Assembly: GCF_900105515.1 (NCBI RefSeq)
Contig: NZ_FNSY01000001.1
Coordinates: 930,001 to 994,000, forward strand
DNA from: Streptomyces sp. 2131.1
GTDB lineage: Bacteria > Actinomycetota > Actinomycetes > Streptomycetales > Streptomycetaceae
Reading direction: 5' to 3'
Length of the DNA stretch: 64,000 nucleotides
Shown here: piece after piece, positions 1 through 8,256 of the stretch
How the letters are laid out: every line of letters begins with the position of its first letter
Position numbering within the stretch: position 1 is the first letter of the stretch
Position numbers and translations under genes: made by a program
The notes under the pieces: model-generated
Told to the model about the DNA's origin: nothing
Databases searched by the model: none
The model's input: the letters and a program-made list of their open reading frames with translations, nothing else

Positions 1-1427
1 CGGCCGAGCCGGGTGCCGGGCAGATAGCGGGTGGCGATGTCGCAACCGGCCATGCGGGGCTCGACCTTGGGCAGCATGCTGTCCTGGAGCGTCTCGGCGA
101 CGTTCTCCTGGTACGTGTACATGCGGGCGTTGTCCAGGACGAGCCCGGCCCTCGCGGCGAGTTCGGCGCCGGTGGTGCGGTCCATGCCGTCGAACTGCTC
201 GCGGCCGGGGCGGCGCATCAGGACCATGAAGCCGAGGACCACGTCACGGGCCTTGAGCGGCACGATGAGCAGCGAGCGGTCGGTGATCAGGGGTCGCAGG
301 TCGCGCTTCTCGAACTCGCCCGAGATGCGGTTGCTCAGCTCCGGGCTCACATGGGGGACGACGACGGGCTCGCCGGTGACCATGCACTGGAAGAACGGGG
401 TGTGTTCGGGGAAGGCGATGGCCTCGCCGACGGGCACGGTGTCGTCCCAGCGGCCCGGCTCGTCGTTGTGCTCGACCCAGACGCGGTGCCAGATGGTGGT
501 GACGTCGGGCGGCCCGTCGGGGAAGCCCTCACCGGCGAGGACGGCGGCGCGCAGGTGCGTACCGGCGAAGTCGGCGAAGCGGGGCACGGCGGCGCTGGTG
601 ACTTCACGGATGGTGCGTTCGAGGTCGAGGGAGGTGCCGATGCGGCCGCTCACCTCGTTGAGGAACTCCAGCCGCTCGCGGACCGCCGCGTATTCCAGGT
701 CCAGTTCCGGGCGGGGTACGACGCGCTGCGGGACCACCGCCTCTTCCGGGCCGTACCGCTCCTCGCGCACCGACGGCCCACCGGCGCGCTTCGGCACACC
801 CCAGTCCGGGGTGACGGGGATGCGGTCGTGGTGGCTGAACTCCAGTACGGGGTAGCCCAGTTCGAGGACCTGGGCGACGATCCTGGTGGCTTCCTGGACG
901 CTCATGTTCGGCAGGATCTCCGGCAGCCGCGCGGACAGCTCCACATGGCCCGGGAAGTCGGTGTGCCGGGCGAAGCCGGGGGCGACCGTACGGGCCGTGC
1001 CGTCCTCGCCGTCCGCCGCGTCGCGCAGATGGGTGCGGTCGGCGGCGAGCACCAGCAGCCGCTCCGGTCCGGGGCCGACGAGCGGGTAGGCCCACCACAG
1101 CACGTCGACCCGGCCGCGCCCCGGCTCGTCGACCCGGGCCCGGCCCGCCGCCGGGTAGTCGAAGTCCCCGCTGAGCGAGCTGTCCAGCGTGGGGCCCTGC
1201 TCGGCGTACGCCCCGCCGTTTCCGGCCAGCACACCGGCAACCGGCAGCAGTTCACCGGCCGGGCAGCCCACCGCCTCCTCGCGTGGGACGCCGAAGAGCC
1301 TTCTCGCACCGGACGACCAGTGCGAGACGCGTCCCTCCGTGTCGACGACGGCCACGGCGAGCGGCACACGGCCCGCCGCGGCGTCACGCTGCTGTGGTGT
1401 CCTCTGCGGCGGCACACCGAGGTCCAT
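1..1427 (-). CDS. PAS-GAF-SpoIIE/PP2C regulatory phosphatase, 3' end outside window
   Basis: About 475 codons are present and the gene runs off the left edge. The ATG at 1427 is preceded by AAGGAG. The N-terminus (about residues 18-110) looks like a PAS sensor, with the stretch VAVVDTEGRVSHW and a following amphipathic helix. A GAF-like segment spans roughly 245-400 (LEFLNEVSGRIGTSLDLERT onward). At about 440 comes the linker QDSMLPKVEP, typical just before a SpoIIE-type PP2C domain, most of which lies outside the window. In Streptomyces such proteins dephosphorylate anti-anti-sigma factors in partner-switching cascades; that role is inferred from architecture. The catalytic Asp residues cannot be checked. 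Confidence 0.85.
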   Translation of the reverse strand, partial: MDLGVPPQRTPQQRDAAAGRVPLAVAVVDTEGRVSHWSSGARRLFGVPREEAVGCPAGELLPVAGVLAGNGGAYAEQGPTLDSSLSGDFDYPAAGRARVDEPGRGRVDVLWWAYPLVGPGPERLLVLAADRTHLRDAADGEDGTARTVAPGFARHTDFPGHVELSARLPEILPNMSVQEATRIVAQVLELGYPVLEFSHHDRIPVTPDWGVPKRAGGPSVREERYGPEEAVVPQRVVPRPELDLEYAAVRERLEFLNEVSGRIGTSLDLERTIREVTSAAVPRFADFAGTHLRAAVLAGEGFPDGPPDVTTIWHRVWVEHNDEPGRWDDTVPVGEAIAFPEHTPFFQCMVTGEPVVVPHVSPELSNRISGEFEKRDLRPLITDRSLLIVPLKARDVVLGFMVLMRRPGREQFDGMDRTTGAELAARAGLVLDNARMYTYQENVAETLQDSMLPKVEPRMAGCDIATRYLPGTRLG

Positions 1428-1582
1428 GAGGGGGAGGCTCCTTCCTCACCGCGACATTCCGCGGCACGTGACTCCACGGTACGGGGCCGTGACCGGCGTC
1501 CGCGGGTCATCGGCGGAATCGCCCCCGAGGGTGGTGCGCCCCGCGCGTCCGGGGGCGCAACCCCGCTTCACGGCCCGGGTGT

Positions 1583-4045
1583 TCAGTCCTCGTGCCCGAG
1601 CTGGAGGTCCCGTTCGGTGCGTCCGCCGCCCGCGACCTGGAGAACGGTGGCGACGGGCGGGTAGCCGGCCGCGATCACGGTGTACTCGCCGGTGGACAGG
1701 TCCACGAAGCGGAAAGCCCCGTCCGGCCCGGTGGTCACGGTGTCGACGACGTTTCCGGCCGCGTCCAGGAGTGTGACCCGGGCGTCCTCGACGGGCCGCC
1801 CGGCACTGGCCCTTACGACACCGCGCAGCACGGCGCCGCCGGCCAGCTCGATGTCCTGCCGGGTCTCCCTGGCCGCCTGCACGCTGACCGGCAGCGCGGC
1901 GGGCCGGAACGCCGGGGCGGAGGCGGCGAGGGTGTACTCGCCGGCGACCAGTTCCGTGATCACGTAGCCGCCCTCGCGGCCGCTGCGCGTGGAGGCGACG
2001 ACTTCGCCGCGTACGTCGGTGAGGGTGACTGCCGCGTCCCGTACGGGCGCCCCGTCCGCGGTGACGACGGTGCCGGCGAGCCGGCCGGCGCCGCCGAGCA
2101 CGACGTCCAGCTCGACGGGGCGTTCGCCGACGGTGACGCTGACGGCCTGCGGCTGGTGGCCCCCGGCGGCGGCGATGAGGACGTACGAACCGGCGCCCGG
2201 CACGCTGAGCGCGTACCGCCCCTCCTCGCCGCTGGCGCCCCGGCCGACCTGCCGGCCCTGGACGTCGATGAGGGTGAGGGCGGCGCGCGGCACCTTCGTA
2301 CCGTCGGGGTGCTGGACGCTGCCGGAGACGGGGACGCCGGAGAGGTAGCCGTCGGAGGGGATGCCCGCGTCGGTGCGGGCGGTCGGGATCGCGGCGGTCT
2401 CGGCGGTGGTTCCGGGGCCTGCGGCGGTTTCGGGGCTGTGGGACACCAGCGGTTTCTCCTTGAGGAAGAAGGCGAAGAACAGGCCGAGCACGAGGACCGG
2501 CACGAGGTAGAGGAAGATCCGGGGCATCGCGTCGGCGTACGCCTGGATGTACGCGTCCCGCAGCGCGGGCTCCATCGCGTGCACCAGCTGCGGGCTGATC
2601 GACTCCGGGTCGGGGAGGTCCGCCCCGGAGGGAAGCCGGACGGCGAGCGCGTCGGCGAGCCGCCCGGCGAAGAGGGTGCCGAAGACGGCGGCGCCTACGC
2701 TGCCGCCGATCTGCCGGAAGTAGTTGTTGGCGCTGGTGGCGGTGCCCAGGTCGGCGGGGCGCACGGAGTTCTGCACGGCGAGGACCAGCACCGGCATGAT
2801 CAGCCCGATCCCGAGGCCGAGGACCGCCTGCGCGATGCTGTACTCGACGCGCGGGGTGTCGGTCCCCAGCCGGGACAGCAGCCACATGCCCACCGCCGAG
2901 ATCGCGCTGCCCGCGATCGGGTAGACGCGGTAGCGCCCGGTACGGGAGATGAGCTGGCCCGAGACGACGGAGGCGCCGACGATGCCGCCCATCATGGGGA
3001 GCATCAGCAGGCCGGACTCGGTGGCAGTGGCGCCGTCGACCATCTGGAGGAAGGTCGGCAGATAGCTGGCCGCGCCGAACAGCGCCACGCCGACGACCGC
3101 GCCGACCAGGGCGGTCACGTTGAAGATCGAGTCGCGGAACAGCCGCAGCGGGATGATCGGCTCCGGGGCGCGGCGCTCGACGAGGAGGAAGAGCAGAGTC
3201 GTTCCGGCAGCGCCCGCGCCCAGCCCCAGGATGGTGCCCGAGCCCCAGGCGTACTCCGTGCCGCCCCAGCTGGTCAGCAGCACCAGGCAGGTGGAGGCGG
3301 CGGCGAGGAGGGCGGCGCCGAGGATGTCGAGCCGGGGGCGGACGGTGGGCCGGGGGAGCTTGAGGACGACGGTGATCACGGCGAGGGTGACCAGGCCGAA
3401 CGGCACGTTGATGTAGAAGCACCAGCGCCAGGAGGCGTGGTCGGTGAAGAAGCCGCCGAGCAGCGGCCCGGCCACCGAGGCGAGGCCGAAGGCGGCGCCG
3501 ATGAGCCCCATGAACCGGCCGCGTTCGCGGGGCGGGACCACGTCCGCGATGATCGCCTGCACACCGATCATGAGCCCGCCGCCGCCGGCGCCCTGGATGG
3601 CCCGGAAGGCGATCAGCTGGTCCATGGTGCGCGACCAGCCGGCCAGCGCGGAGCCGACGACGAAGACGATGATCGCGAACTGGAAGACGCCCTTGCGCCC
3701 GAAGAGGTCGCCGAGCTTCCCGTAGACCGGCAGTCCGATCGTGGAGGCGAGCAGATAGGCGGTGACCGCCCAGGACATCTTCTCCAGGCCGTGCAGCTCA
3801 CCGACGATCTTCGGGAGCGCGGTGGCCACGATCATCTGGTCGAGCGCCGCGAGCAGGAGCGTGAGCATCAGCCCGACGAAGACCAGCCGGATGCGCCGGG
3901 GATCCGTCGCCGTCCCGCCGTCCGGTTCGCCGGCGGCGGTCTCCTTCGCCGCGGGCGGCGGCGGGGGCGGGACGGTCGCGGGCGCCTCCTCGGCGCCCCC
4001 CGGGCCGCCCGGCTCGTCCTCCAACAGTGTGATGCCACCCACCAC
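1583..4045 (-). CDS. DHA2/EmrB-type MFS exporter with three C-terminal carboxypeptidase-regulatory-like repeats
   Basis: About 820 residues from a GTG at 4045, chosen because GGGGAG lies 7 nt upstream; the frame is open to an ATG at 4132 but those residues look non-native. Residues about 35-545 form a 14-helix MFS drug:H+ antiporter, with motif A as [11 protein letters not shown] and a motif C-like GPLLGG. Most members of this family end near 500-550. Here about 260 residues follow as three similar repeats of about 85 residues ([57 protein letters not shown]), each a beta-sandwich of the CarboxypepD_reg type. The exporter call is firm; the substrate is unknown. The extra domains may sit outside the membrane, but an even helix number would put them in the cytoplasm. 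Confidence 0.93.
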   Translation of the reverse strand: MVGGITLLEDEPGGPGGAEEAPATVPPPPPPAAKETAAGEPDGGTATDPRRIRLVFVGLMLTLLLAALDQMIVATALPKIVGELHGLEKMSWAVTAYLLASTIGLPVYGKLGDLFGRKGVFQFAIIVFVVGSALAGWSRTMDQLIAFRAIQGAGGGGLMIGVQAIIADVVPPRERGRFMGLIGAAFGLASVAGPLLGGFFTDHASWRWCFYINVPFGLVTLAVITVVLKLPRPTVRPRLDILGAALLAAASTCLVLLTSWGGTEYAWGSGTILGLGAGAAGTTLLFLLVERRAPEPIIPLRLFRDSIFNVTALVGAVVGVALFGAASYLPTFLQMVDGATATESGLLMLPMMGGIVGASVVSGQLISRTGRYRVYPIAGSAISAVGMWLLSRLGTDTPRVEYSIAQAVLGLGIGLIMPVLVLAVQNSVRPADLGTATSANNYFRQIGGSVGAAVFGTLFAGRLADALAVRLPSGADLPDPESISPQLVHAMEPALRDAYIQAYADAMPRIFLYLVPVLVLGLFFAFFLKEKPLVSHSPETAAGPGTTAETAAIPTARTDAGIPSDGYLSGVPVSGSVQHPDGTKVPRAALTLIDVQGRQVGRGASGEEGRYALSVPGAGSYVLIAAAGGHQPQAVSVTVGERPVELDVVLGGAGRLAGTVVTADGAPVRDAAVTLTDVRGEVVASTRSGREGGYVITELVAGEYTLAASAPAFRPAALPVSVQAARETRQDIELAGGAVLRGVVRASAGRPVEDARVTLLDAAGNVVDTVTTGPDGAFRFVDLSTGEYTVIAAGYPPVATVLQVAGGGRTERDLQLGHED

Positions 4046-4230
4046 GTGCCGCTCCCCTCGTCGCGCTGCCGCACATTTCTCGCATCGCACGACAAGCGAG
4101 GGCAAACGCGACGGGGGGCGCCGACGGCGCACTCAGGGGGCGTATCCCCCGGTGGGAGGCACTACGGCGCACAACCGTCCGGCCGCAAAGACCACCCGAA
4201 ACGGTGAGGCCGTGCGGCTTTGACGACCGG

Positions 4231-4674
4231 TCAGTTCTCGACCTCGGAGGCGAGGTTCGCCAGCAGCTCGTCGTAGATGCGGCCGAGACCCTTGGGCGCG
4301 AAGGTCCGCTCGAAGAAGCCGCCGATGCCCCCGGCGCCGTCCCAGACGGTCGTGACGACGGCCTTGGACCGGCCCTCGCCGGCGGGGGTGACGGTCCAGG
4401 TGGTGACCATCGAGGAGTTGCGGTCCTTCTCCACGAGCTGCCCGTCGGTCGGCTCGGTGACCTCCAGGAGGCAGTCGCGCACCCGCTTGCTGGTGGCCTG
4501 GAGCTTCCAGTGGACGAGGGTGCCCTCGCCGTCGCCGCCCTCGCGCACCTCGTACTCGCTGAAGTGGGCGGGCAGCACCTTGCCCCGGACGTCCTTGTAG
4601 TCGGCCAGCGCGTCGAACACCGCCTCCGCGTCCGCCGCGATGATCCGCTCCGTCGTGGCTTCGACCTGCGCCAT
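4231..4674 (-). CDS. SRPBCC-family (polyketide cyclase/dehydrase-like) protein
   Basis: 147 residues beginning MAQVEATTERII. The start at 4674 is fixed by GGAGGA 9 nt upstream. The fold is the START/Bet v1-like SRPBCC type: an N-terminal strand (VEATTERIIAADAEAVF), the usual AEAVFDALADYKD helix, and a long C-terminal helix (GLGRIYDELLANLASEVEN). Members bind hydrophobic ligands or act as cyclases and lipid carriers; nothing here fixes the ligand. It is transcribed away from the radical SAM gene, and the 148 bp between them contain a LexA-type box that could also affect this gene. Confidence 0.88.
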   Translation of the reverse strand: MAQVEATTERIIAADAEAVFDALADYKDVRGKVLPAHFSEYEVREGGDGEGTLVHWKLQATSKRVRDCLLEVTEPTDGQLVEKDRNSSMVTTWTVTPAGEGRSKAVVTTVWDGAGGIGGFFERTFAPKGLGRIYDELLANLASEVEN

Positions 4675-4777
4675 GGCTGTTCCTCCAGCACTCGGTTGTT
4701 CGGGGTGTGCTGAGCCAATCACCTCGCGTGTCCCGCTCAAAATCCGGCCCGGGACGAAGGGTAAAAAACGATCAAGG

Positions 4778-4789
4778 GAACAAGTGTTC
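4778..4789. promoter_or_regulatory. Putative LexA (SOS) box
   Basis: GAACAAGTGTTC is a perfect GAAC-N4-GTTC palindrome, matching the core of the actinobacterial SOS box. It lies 34 bp before the ATG of the radical SAM gene and overlaps a possible -10 (TATTCT, 4790-4795). From memory, the mycobacterial homologue Rv2578c is also associated with a LexA site; this was not checked here. Confidence 0.7.
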
Positions 4790-4822
4790 TATTCTCGGTC
4801 CGGAACTACCGAGGAGGCGTCC

Positions 4823-5869
4823 ATGCGCTGGGACAATCTGGCCGAGAACAACGCCAACACCCCCACAAGCGGTGCGGGTGCGCTCTTCGCCGCCGACGCG
4901 GTGACGACCAGGACCTTCGACACCCCCGAATTCCGGGGCATCACCTTCCACGAGGTCCGGGCCCGTTCGATCGTGAACCGGGTGCCCGGGGCGTCCCGGA
5001 TGCCGTTCGAATGGACGGTGAACCCGTACCGGGGCTGCTCGCACGCCTGCGTCTACTGCTTCGCCCGCAAGACCCACAGCTATCTCGACCTCGACACCGG
5101 GCTCGGCTTCGACTCGCAGATCGTCGTCAAGGTCAACGCCCCCGACCTGGTCCGCCGCGAGATCGCCTCGCCGCGCTGGCACGGCGCGCACATCGCGATG
5201 GGCACCAACGTCGACTGCTACCAGCGGGCCGAGGGCCGCTACCGGCTGATGCCCGGCATCCTGACCGCCCTGCGCGACCACGCGAACCCCTTCTCGATCC
5301 TGACGAAGGGCACGCTGATCCTGCGCGACCTGGAGCTGCTGCGGCAGGCGGCCGAGGTCACCGAGGTCGGCGTCTCGGTCTCGGTGGGCTTCGTCGACGC
5401 CGAGCTGTGGCGGACCGTGGAGCCGGGCACGCCCGCGCCGGAGCGCCGGCTCGACGTCGTACGGAGACTGAGCGAGGCCGGCATCGGCTGCGGAGTGCTG
5501 ATGGCGCCCGTGATCCCGCACCTCGGGGACGGCCCCGAACAGCTGCGGGCCACCGTGCGCGCGATCGCCGCCGCCGGCGCGACCTCGGTGACCCCGCTCG
5601 TCCTGCATCTGCGCCCCGGCGCCCGCGAGTGGTTCATGGAGTGGCTGGGCCACCACCACCCGCACCTCGTACGGCGTTACGAGCGGCTGTACGCGGACGG
5701 CGCCTACGCACCGACCTGGTACCAGCGGCGCATCACCCGGTACGTGCACGAGCTGGCGGCCGAGTACGGCATCGGGCCCTCGCACCGGGGCACGGCCCGC
5801 AAGCTCCCCCGGCGGGAGACGCATCCACCGCTCGACGATTCGGAGCCCACCCAGCTGACCCTGCTCTGA
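4823..5869 (+). CDS. Rv2578c-family radical SAM protein
   Basis: 348 residues from an ATG at 4823 preceded by GAGGAGG. The CxxxCxxC iron-sulfur motif is visible as CSHACVYC near residue 80, within NPYRGCSHACVYCFARKTH. The rest matches the spore-photolyase-like radical SAM family typified by Rv2578c, including GTNVDCYQRAEGRYRLM, the SILTKGTLILRD strand, and MAPVIPHLGD. Some family members carry an intein; this copy is continuous through the cysteine motif at normal length, so no intein is present. The substrate is unknown. With the SOS box directly upstream, a DNA-damage-related role is a reasonable inference. The C-terminus after GPSHRG is low-complexity. Confidence 0.92.
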   Translation: MRWDNLAENNANTPTSGAGALFAADAVTTRTFDTPEFRGITFHEVRARSIVNRVPGASRMPFEWTVNPYRGCSHACVYCFARKTHSYLDLDTGLGFDSQIVVKVNAPDLVRREIASPRWHGAHIAMGTNVDCYQRAEGRYRLMPGILTALRDHANPFSILTKGTLILRDLELLRQAAEVTEVGVSVSVGFVDAELWRTVEPGTPAPERRLDVVRRLSEAGIGCGVLMAPVIPHLGDGPEQLRATVRAIAAAGATSVTPLVLHLRPGAREWFMEWLGHHHPHLVRRYERLYADGAYAPTWYQRRITRYVHELAAEYGIGPSHRGTARKLPRRETHPPLDDSEPTQLTLL

Positions 5870-5998
5870 GCGGGGCCCGCACGAGGCACGCAAACGGGTC
5901 ATCTCTCACCACAACGGGTCCTTCCGGCGCCGATTGCGGGGAACATGCGGCGGGGGCTGCGTCCCGCGCAGCCGTGTTCCCCCATCACGGGAGGCCAT

Positions 5999-7582
5999 AT
6001 GACGAACCGTTCAGTCATGCTGCTCGCCGCCGGTGCGACGGTCGCCGGTCTGGTGACCGCCGCACCGGCCGCGGCGGACACCGCGGCGCCGCGCGCCACT
6101 CCGCTCGCCTGGAAGGACTGCGGGACGAAGTCGTCCCCGACCCTCCAGTGCGCGACGGTGCGCTCCCCGCTCGACCACGACGACCCGGCGGCCCGCGAGG
6201 TCGCCCTCGCGCTGACGCGGGTGCCGCACACCTCGAAGACCTTCCAGGGCCCGCTGCTCGTGAACCCGGGCGGCCCCGGCGGCAGCGGTCTGTCGATGGC
6301 CCCGTTCGTCGCCGCGTCGCTGCCGAAGGCGGTCGCCTCGCAGTACGACGTGATCGGTTTTGACCCGCGCGGCGTCGGGAAGAGCCGGCCGGCCCTGGAC
6401 TGCCTGCCGGGGTACTTCGACCCGGTCCGCCCCGACCCGGTGCCGCAGTCCCTAGGGGGCGAGCGGGTCAACCGCAACCGGGCCCGCGACTTCGCGGCCG
6501 CCTGCGGCGAGAAGTACCCGGACCTGCTCCCGTACATGGACACGGTTAGCGCGGCCAAGGACCTGGACGTGATCCGGCGCGCGACCGGGGCGCGGCAGCT
6601 CAACTACCTCGGCTACTCCTACGGCACCTACCTCGGCGCGGTGTACGCGAAGCTGTTCCCGGACCGCGTCCGGCGCCTGGTGCTCGATTCGAACGTGGAC
6701 CCCGAGGGCGTCTGGTACGAGGACAACATCACCCAGGACTACGCCTTCGACACCCGGCACAAGGCGTTCGCGGCCTGGGTCGCCAAGTACGACGCCACCT
6801 ACCACCTGGGCGGTGACCCGGCGAAGGTCGAGGCCGCTTGGTACCGGATGCGGGACGCGGTGAAGAAGCGTCCCGCGGGCAAGAAGGTCGGCGCCGGCGA
6901 ACTGGACGACACGTTCCTGCCGGGCGGCTACTACAACGGATACTGGCCGGTCCTGGCCGAGGCGTTCGCCGCCTACGTCAACGACAAGGACGAGAAGCCG
7001 CTCGTCGCGGCGTTCGAACGGTTCGGCGCGGTGGACGCGGACGGCGACAACGGCTACTCGGTCTACACGGCCGTCCAGTGCCGGGACGCCGACTGGCCGC
7101 GCGACTGGAACACCTGGCGCAACGACACCTGGCGGGTGCACACGAAGGCGCCGTTCATGGCCTGGGGCAACACCTGGTACAACGCCCCGTGCGCCGACTG
7201 GCCTGTGGAGCCGCTGAACCCGGTCCGGGTTTCGAACCACGCGCTGCCCCCGGCGCTCCTCTTCCAGGCTACGGACGACGCGGCCACCCCGTACGAGGGC
7301 GGCGTCACCCTGCACCGCAAGCTGCGCGGCTCCCGCCTGGTCGTCGAGCAGGGCGGCGGCAACCACGGCGTCACCCTGAGCGGCAACGCCTGTCTGGACC
7401 GCTACCTGACGGACTACCTCGCCAAGGGCACCGTGCCCCGCGCCGGCCGCGGCGAGGCGGACGCGGTCTGCGCGAAGACCCCCGACCCGAAGCCGGAGAC
7501 CGCCAAGTCGGCCCGCCCGGCGGCGCGTCCGGACGGCGACCGGGGCAGCGTGCTGCACCGGCTGCTGGGGTTCCGGGGCTGA
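5999..7582 (+). CDS. Secreted alpha/beta hydrolase, tripeptidyl-aminopeptidase type
   Basis: 527 residues; the ATG at 5999 follows ACGGGAGG. Residues 1-26 are a Sec-type signal peptide ending APAAA-DTA. The mature protein is an S33-type alpha/beta hydrolase: oxyanion region NPGGPGGSG, DPRGVGKS, nucleophile elbow GYSYGTYLG (Ser at about 207), and an acid in QATDDAATPYEGG (Asp about 426). The catalytic His lies in GGNHGVTL (about 456). This pattern matches the Streptomyces secreted tripeptidyl aminopeptidase/proline-iminopeptidase-like family that trims peptides outside the cell. A 40-residue basic, low-complexity tail follows. It appears monocistronic. Confidence 0.92.
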   Translation: MTNRSVMLLAAGATVAGLVTAAPAAADTAAPRATPLAWKDCGTKSSPTLQCATVRSPLDHDDPAAREVALALTRVPHTSKTFQGPLLVNPGGPGGSGLSMAPFVAASLPKAVASQYDVIGFDPRGVGKSRPALDCLPGYFDPVRPDPVPQSLGGERVNRNRARDFAAACGEKYPDLLPYMDTVSAAKDLDVIRRATGARQLNYLGYSYGTYLGAVYAKLFPDRVRRLVLDSNVDPEGVWYEDNITQDYAFDTRHKAFAAWVAKYDATYHLGGDPAKVEAAWYRMRDAVKKRPAGKKVGAGELDDTFLPGGYYNGYWPVLAEAFAAYVNDKDEKPLVAAFERFGAVDADGDNGYSVYTAVQCRDADWPRDWNTWRNDTWRVHTKAPFMAWGNTWYNAPCADWPVEPLNPVRVSNHALPPALLFQATDDAATPYEGGVTLHRKLRGSRLVVEQGGGNHGVTLSGNACLDRYLTDYLAKGTVPRAGRGEADAVCAKTPDPKPETAKSARPAARPDGDRGSVLHRLLGFRG

Positions 7583-7676
7583 GAAAAGGCAGTGCCTCTC
7601 CCGGGGGCGTGCGCGAGGATGGCCGAGTGATCGATCAACCTGCCCCCGCGCACGCCCCGCTCCGTATGTCCGCGAC

Positions 7677-8186
7677 ATGACGCTCGCGGACTGCGAAGCC
7701 GTCGCGACGGTCCGGGTACGCGGCTGGCAGAGCGCCTACGCGGGACTCATGCCGCAGGCCCACTTGGACGCGATGGACATCGCCGAGGACGCGGCAGTCC
7801 GGCGCCGCCGTCTGACCTCGCGGAACGGCGTCGTCAACGTGGTCGCCGAGCGGCCGGGCGCCGGCGTCGTCGGCTGGGCGGCCCTCGGCCCGTACCGCGA
7901 GGAGGGACGCCGCCTCGCACGCGGCGAGCTGTACGCGATCTACGTCCTCCCGGAACAGACCGGAACCGGCGTGGGCCGCGCCCTGATGACCGAGGCCCTC
8001 GCACGCGCCACCGCGGCCGGACACCCGGACCTCGCCCTGTGGGTGCTGAAGGAGAACGCCCCGGCCCGCCGCTTCTACGAGCGCGCGGGCTTCCACGCGG
8101 ACGGGGCCGAGGAGCCCTACGACGTGGACGGCGTCGCGGTACCGGAGGTGCGGTACGTGCGCGCGCTCTGTGCGAGCGACCAGTAA
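7677..8186 (+). CDS. GNAT N-acetyltransferase, 5' end probably frameshifted
   Basis: 169 residues from ATG 7677. The GNAT fold is clear: MTLADCEAVATVRVRGWQSA, the acetyl-CoA pyrophosphate loop LPEQTGTGVGRALM, and the C-terminal NAPARRFYERAGF. The ATG has no ribosome site. A GTG at 7627 preceded by GAGGATGG starts another frame, V/MIDQPAPAHAPLRMSAT, which stops exactly over this ATG (ATGA). Removing two bases near 7667-7669 would join the frames into PLRIRDMTLADC, a normal GNAT first strand. So either a 2-nt insertion (or sequence error) broke the N-terminus, or a 17-codon leader is coupled to the gene. The substrate is unknown. This is the last gene of the left chromosomal flank. Confidence 0.85.
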   Translation: MTLADCEAVATVRVRGWQSAYAGLMPQAHLDAMDIAEDAAVRRRRLTSRNGVVNVVAERPGAGVVGWAALGPYREEGRRLARGELYAIYVLPEQTGTGVGRALMTEALARATAAGHPDLALWVLKENAPARRFYERAGFHADGAEEPYDVDGVAVPEVRYVRALCASDQ

Positions 8187-8196
8187 CACTGAGTTC

Positions 8197-8211
8197 GTTT
8201 ACATCGCCAAC
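8197..8211. promoter_or_regulatory. Shared operator-like palindrome, copy 1
   Basis: GTTTACATCGCCAAC, followed by GCG. It contains a TTTACA -35-like hexamer (8198-8203) 54 bp before the methylase-like gene at 8257. The flanking match to the copy at 38374 spans 17 of 18 bases (GTTTACATCGYCAACGCG); a diverged third copy lies at 14324. Confidence 0.6.
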
Positions 8212-8256
8212 GCGGCGCCTGTACCACTCGCATATCTGTCCGTGTACGGTGGCCGT

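Noticed and set aside
4136..4150. GGGGG-CGTAT-CCCCC inverted repeat upstream of the MFS gene
   Set aside because: Only five G-C pairs in a GC-rich region, which is easily reached by chance.
4823..5869. Intein inside the radical SAM gene
   Set aside because: The protein is of normal length and continuous through the Cys motif, with no splicing motifs.
7581..7602. AGGCA-G-TGCCT hairpin after the secreted hydrolase gene
   Set aside because: The short stem with a one-base loop cannot fold as drawn, and there is no further support for a terminator.
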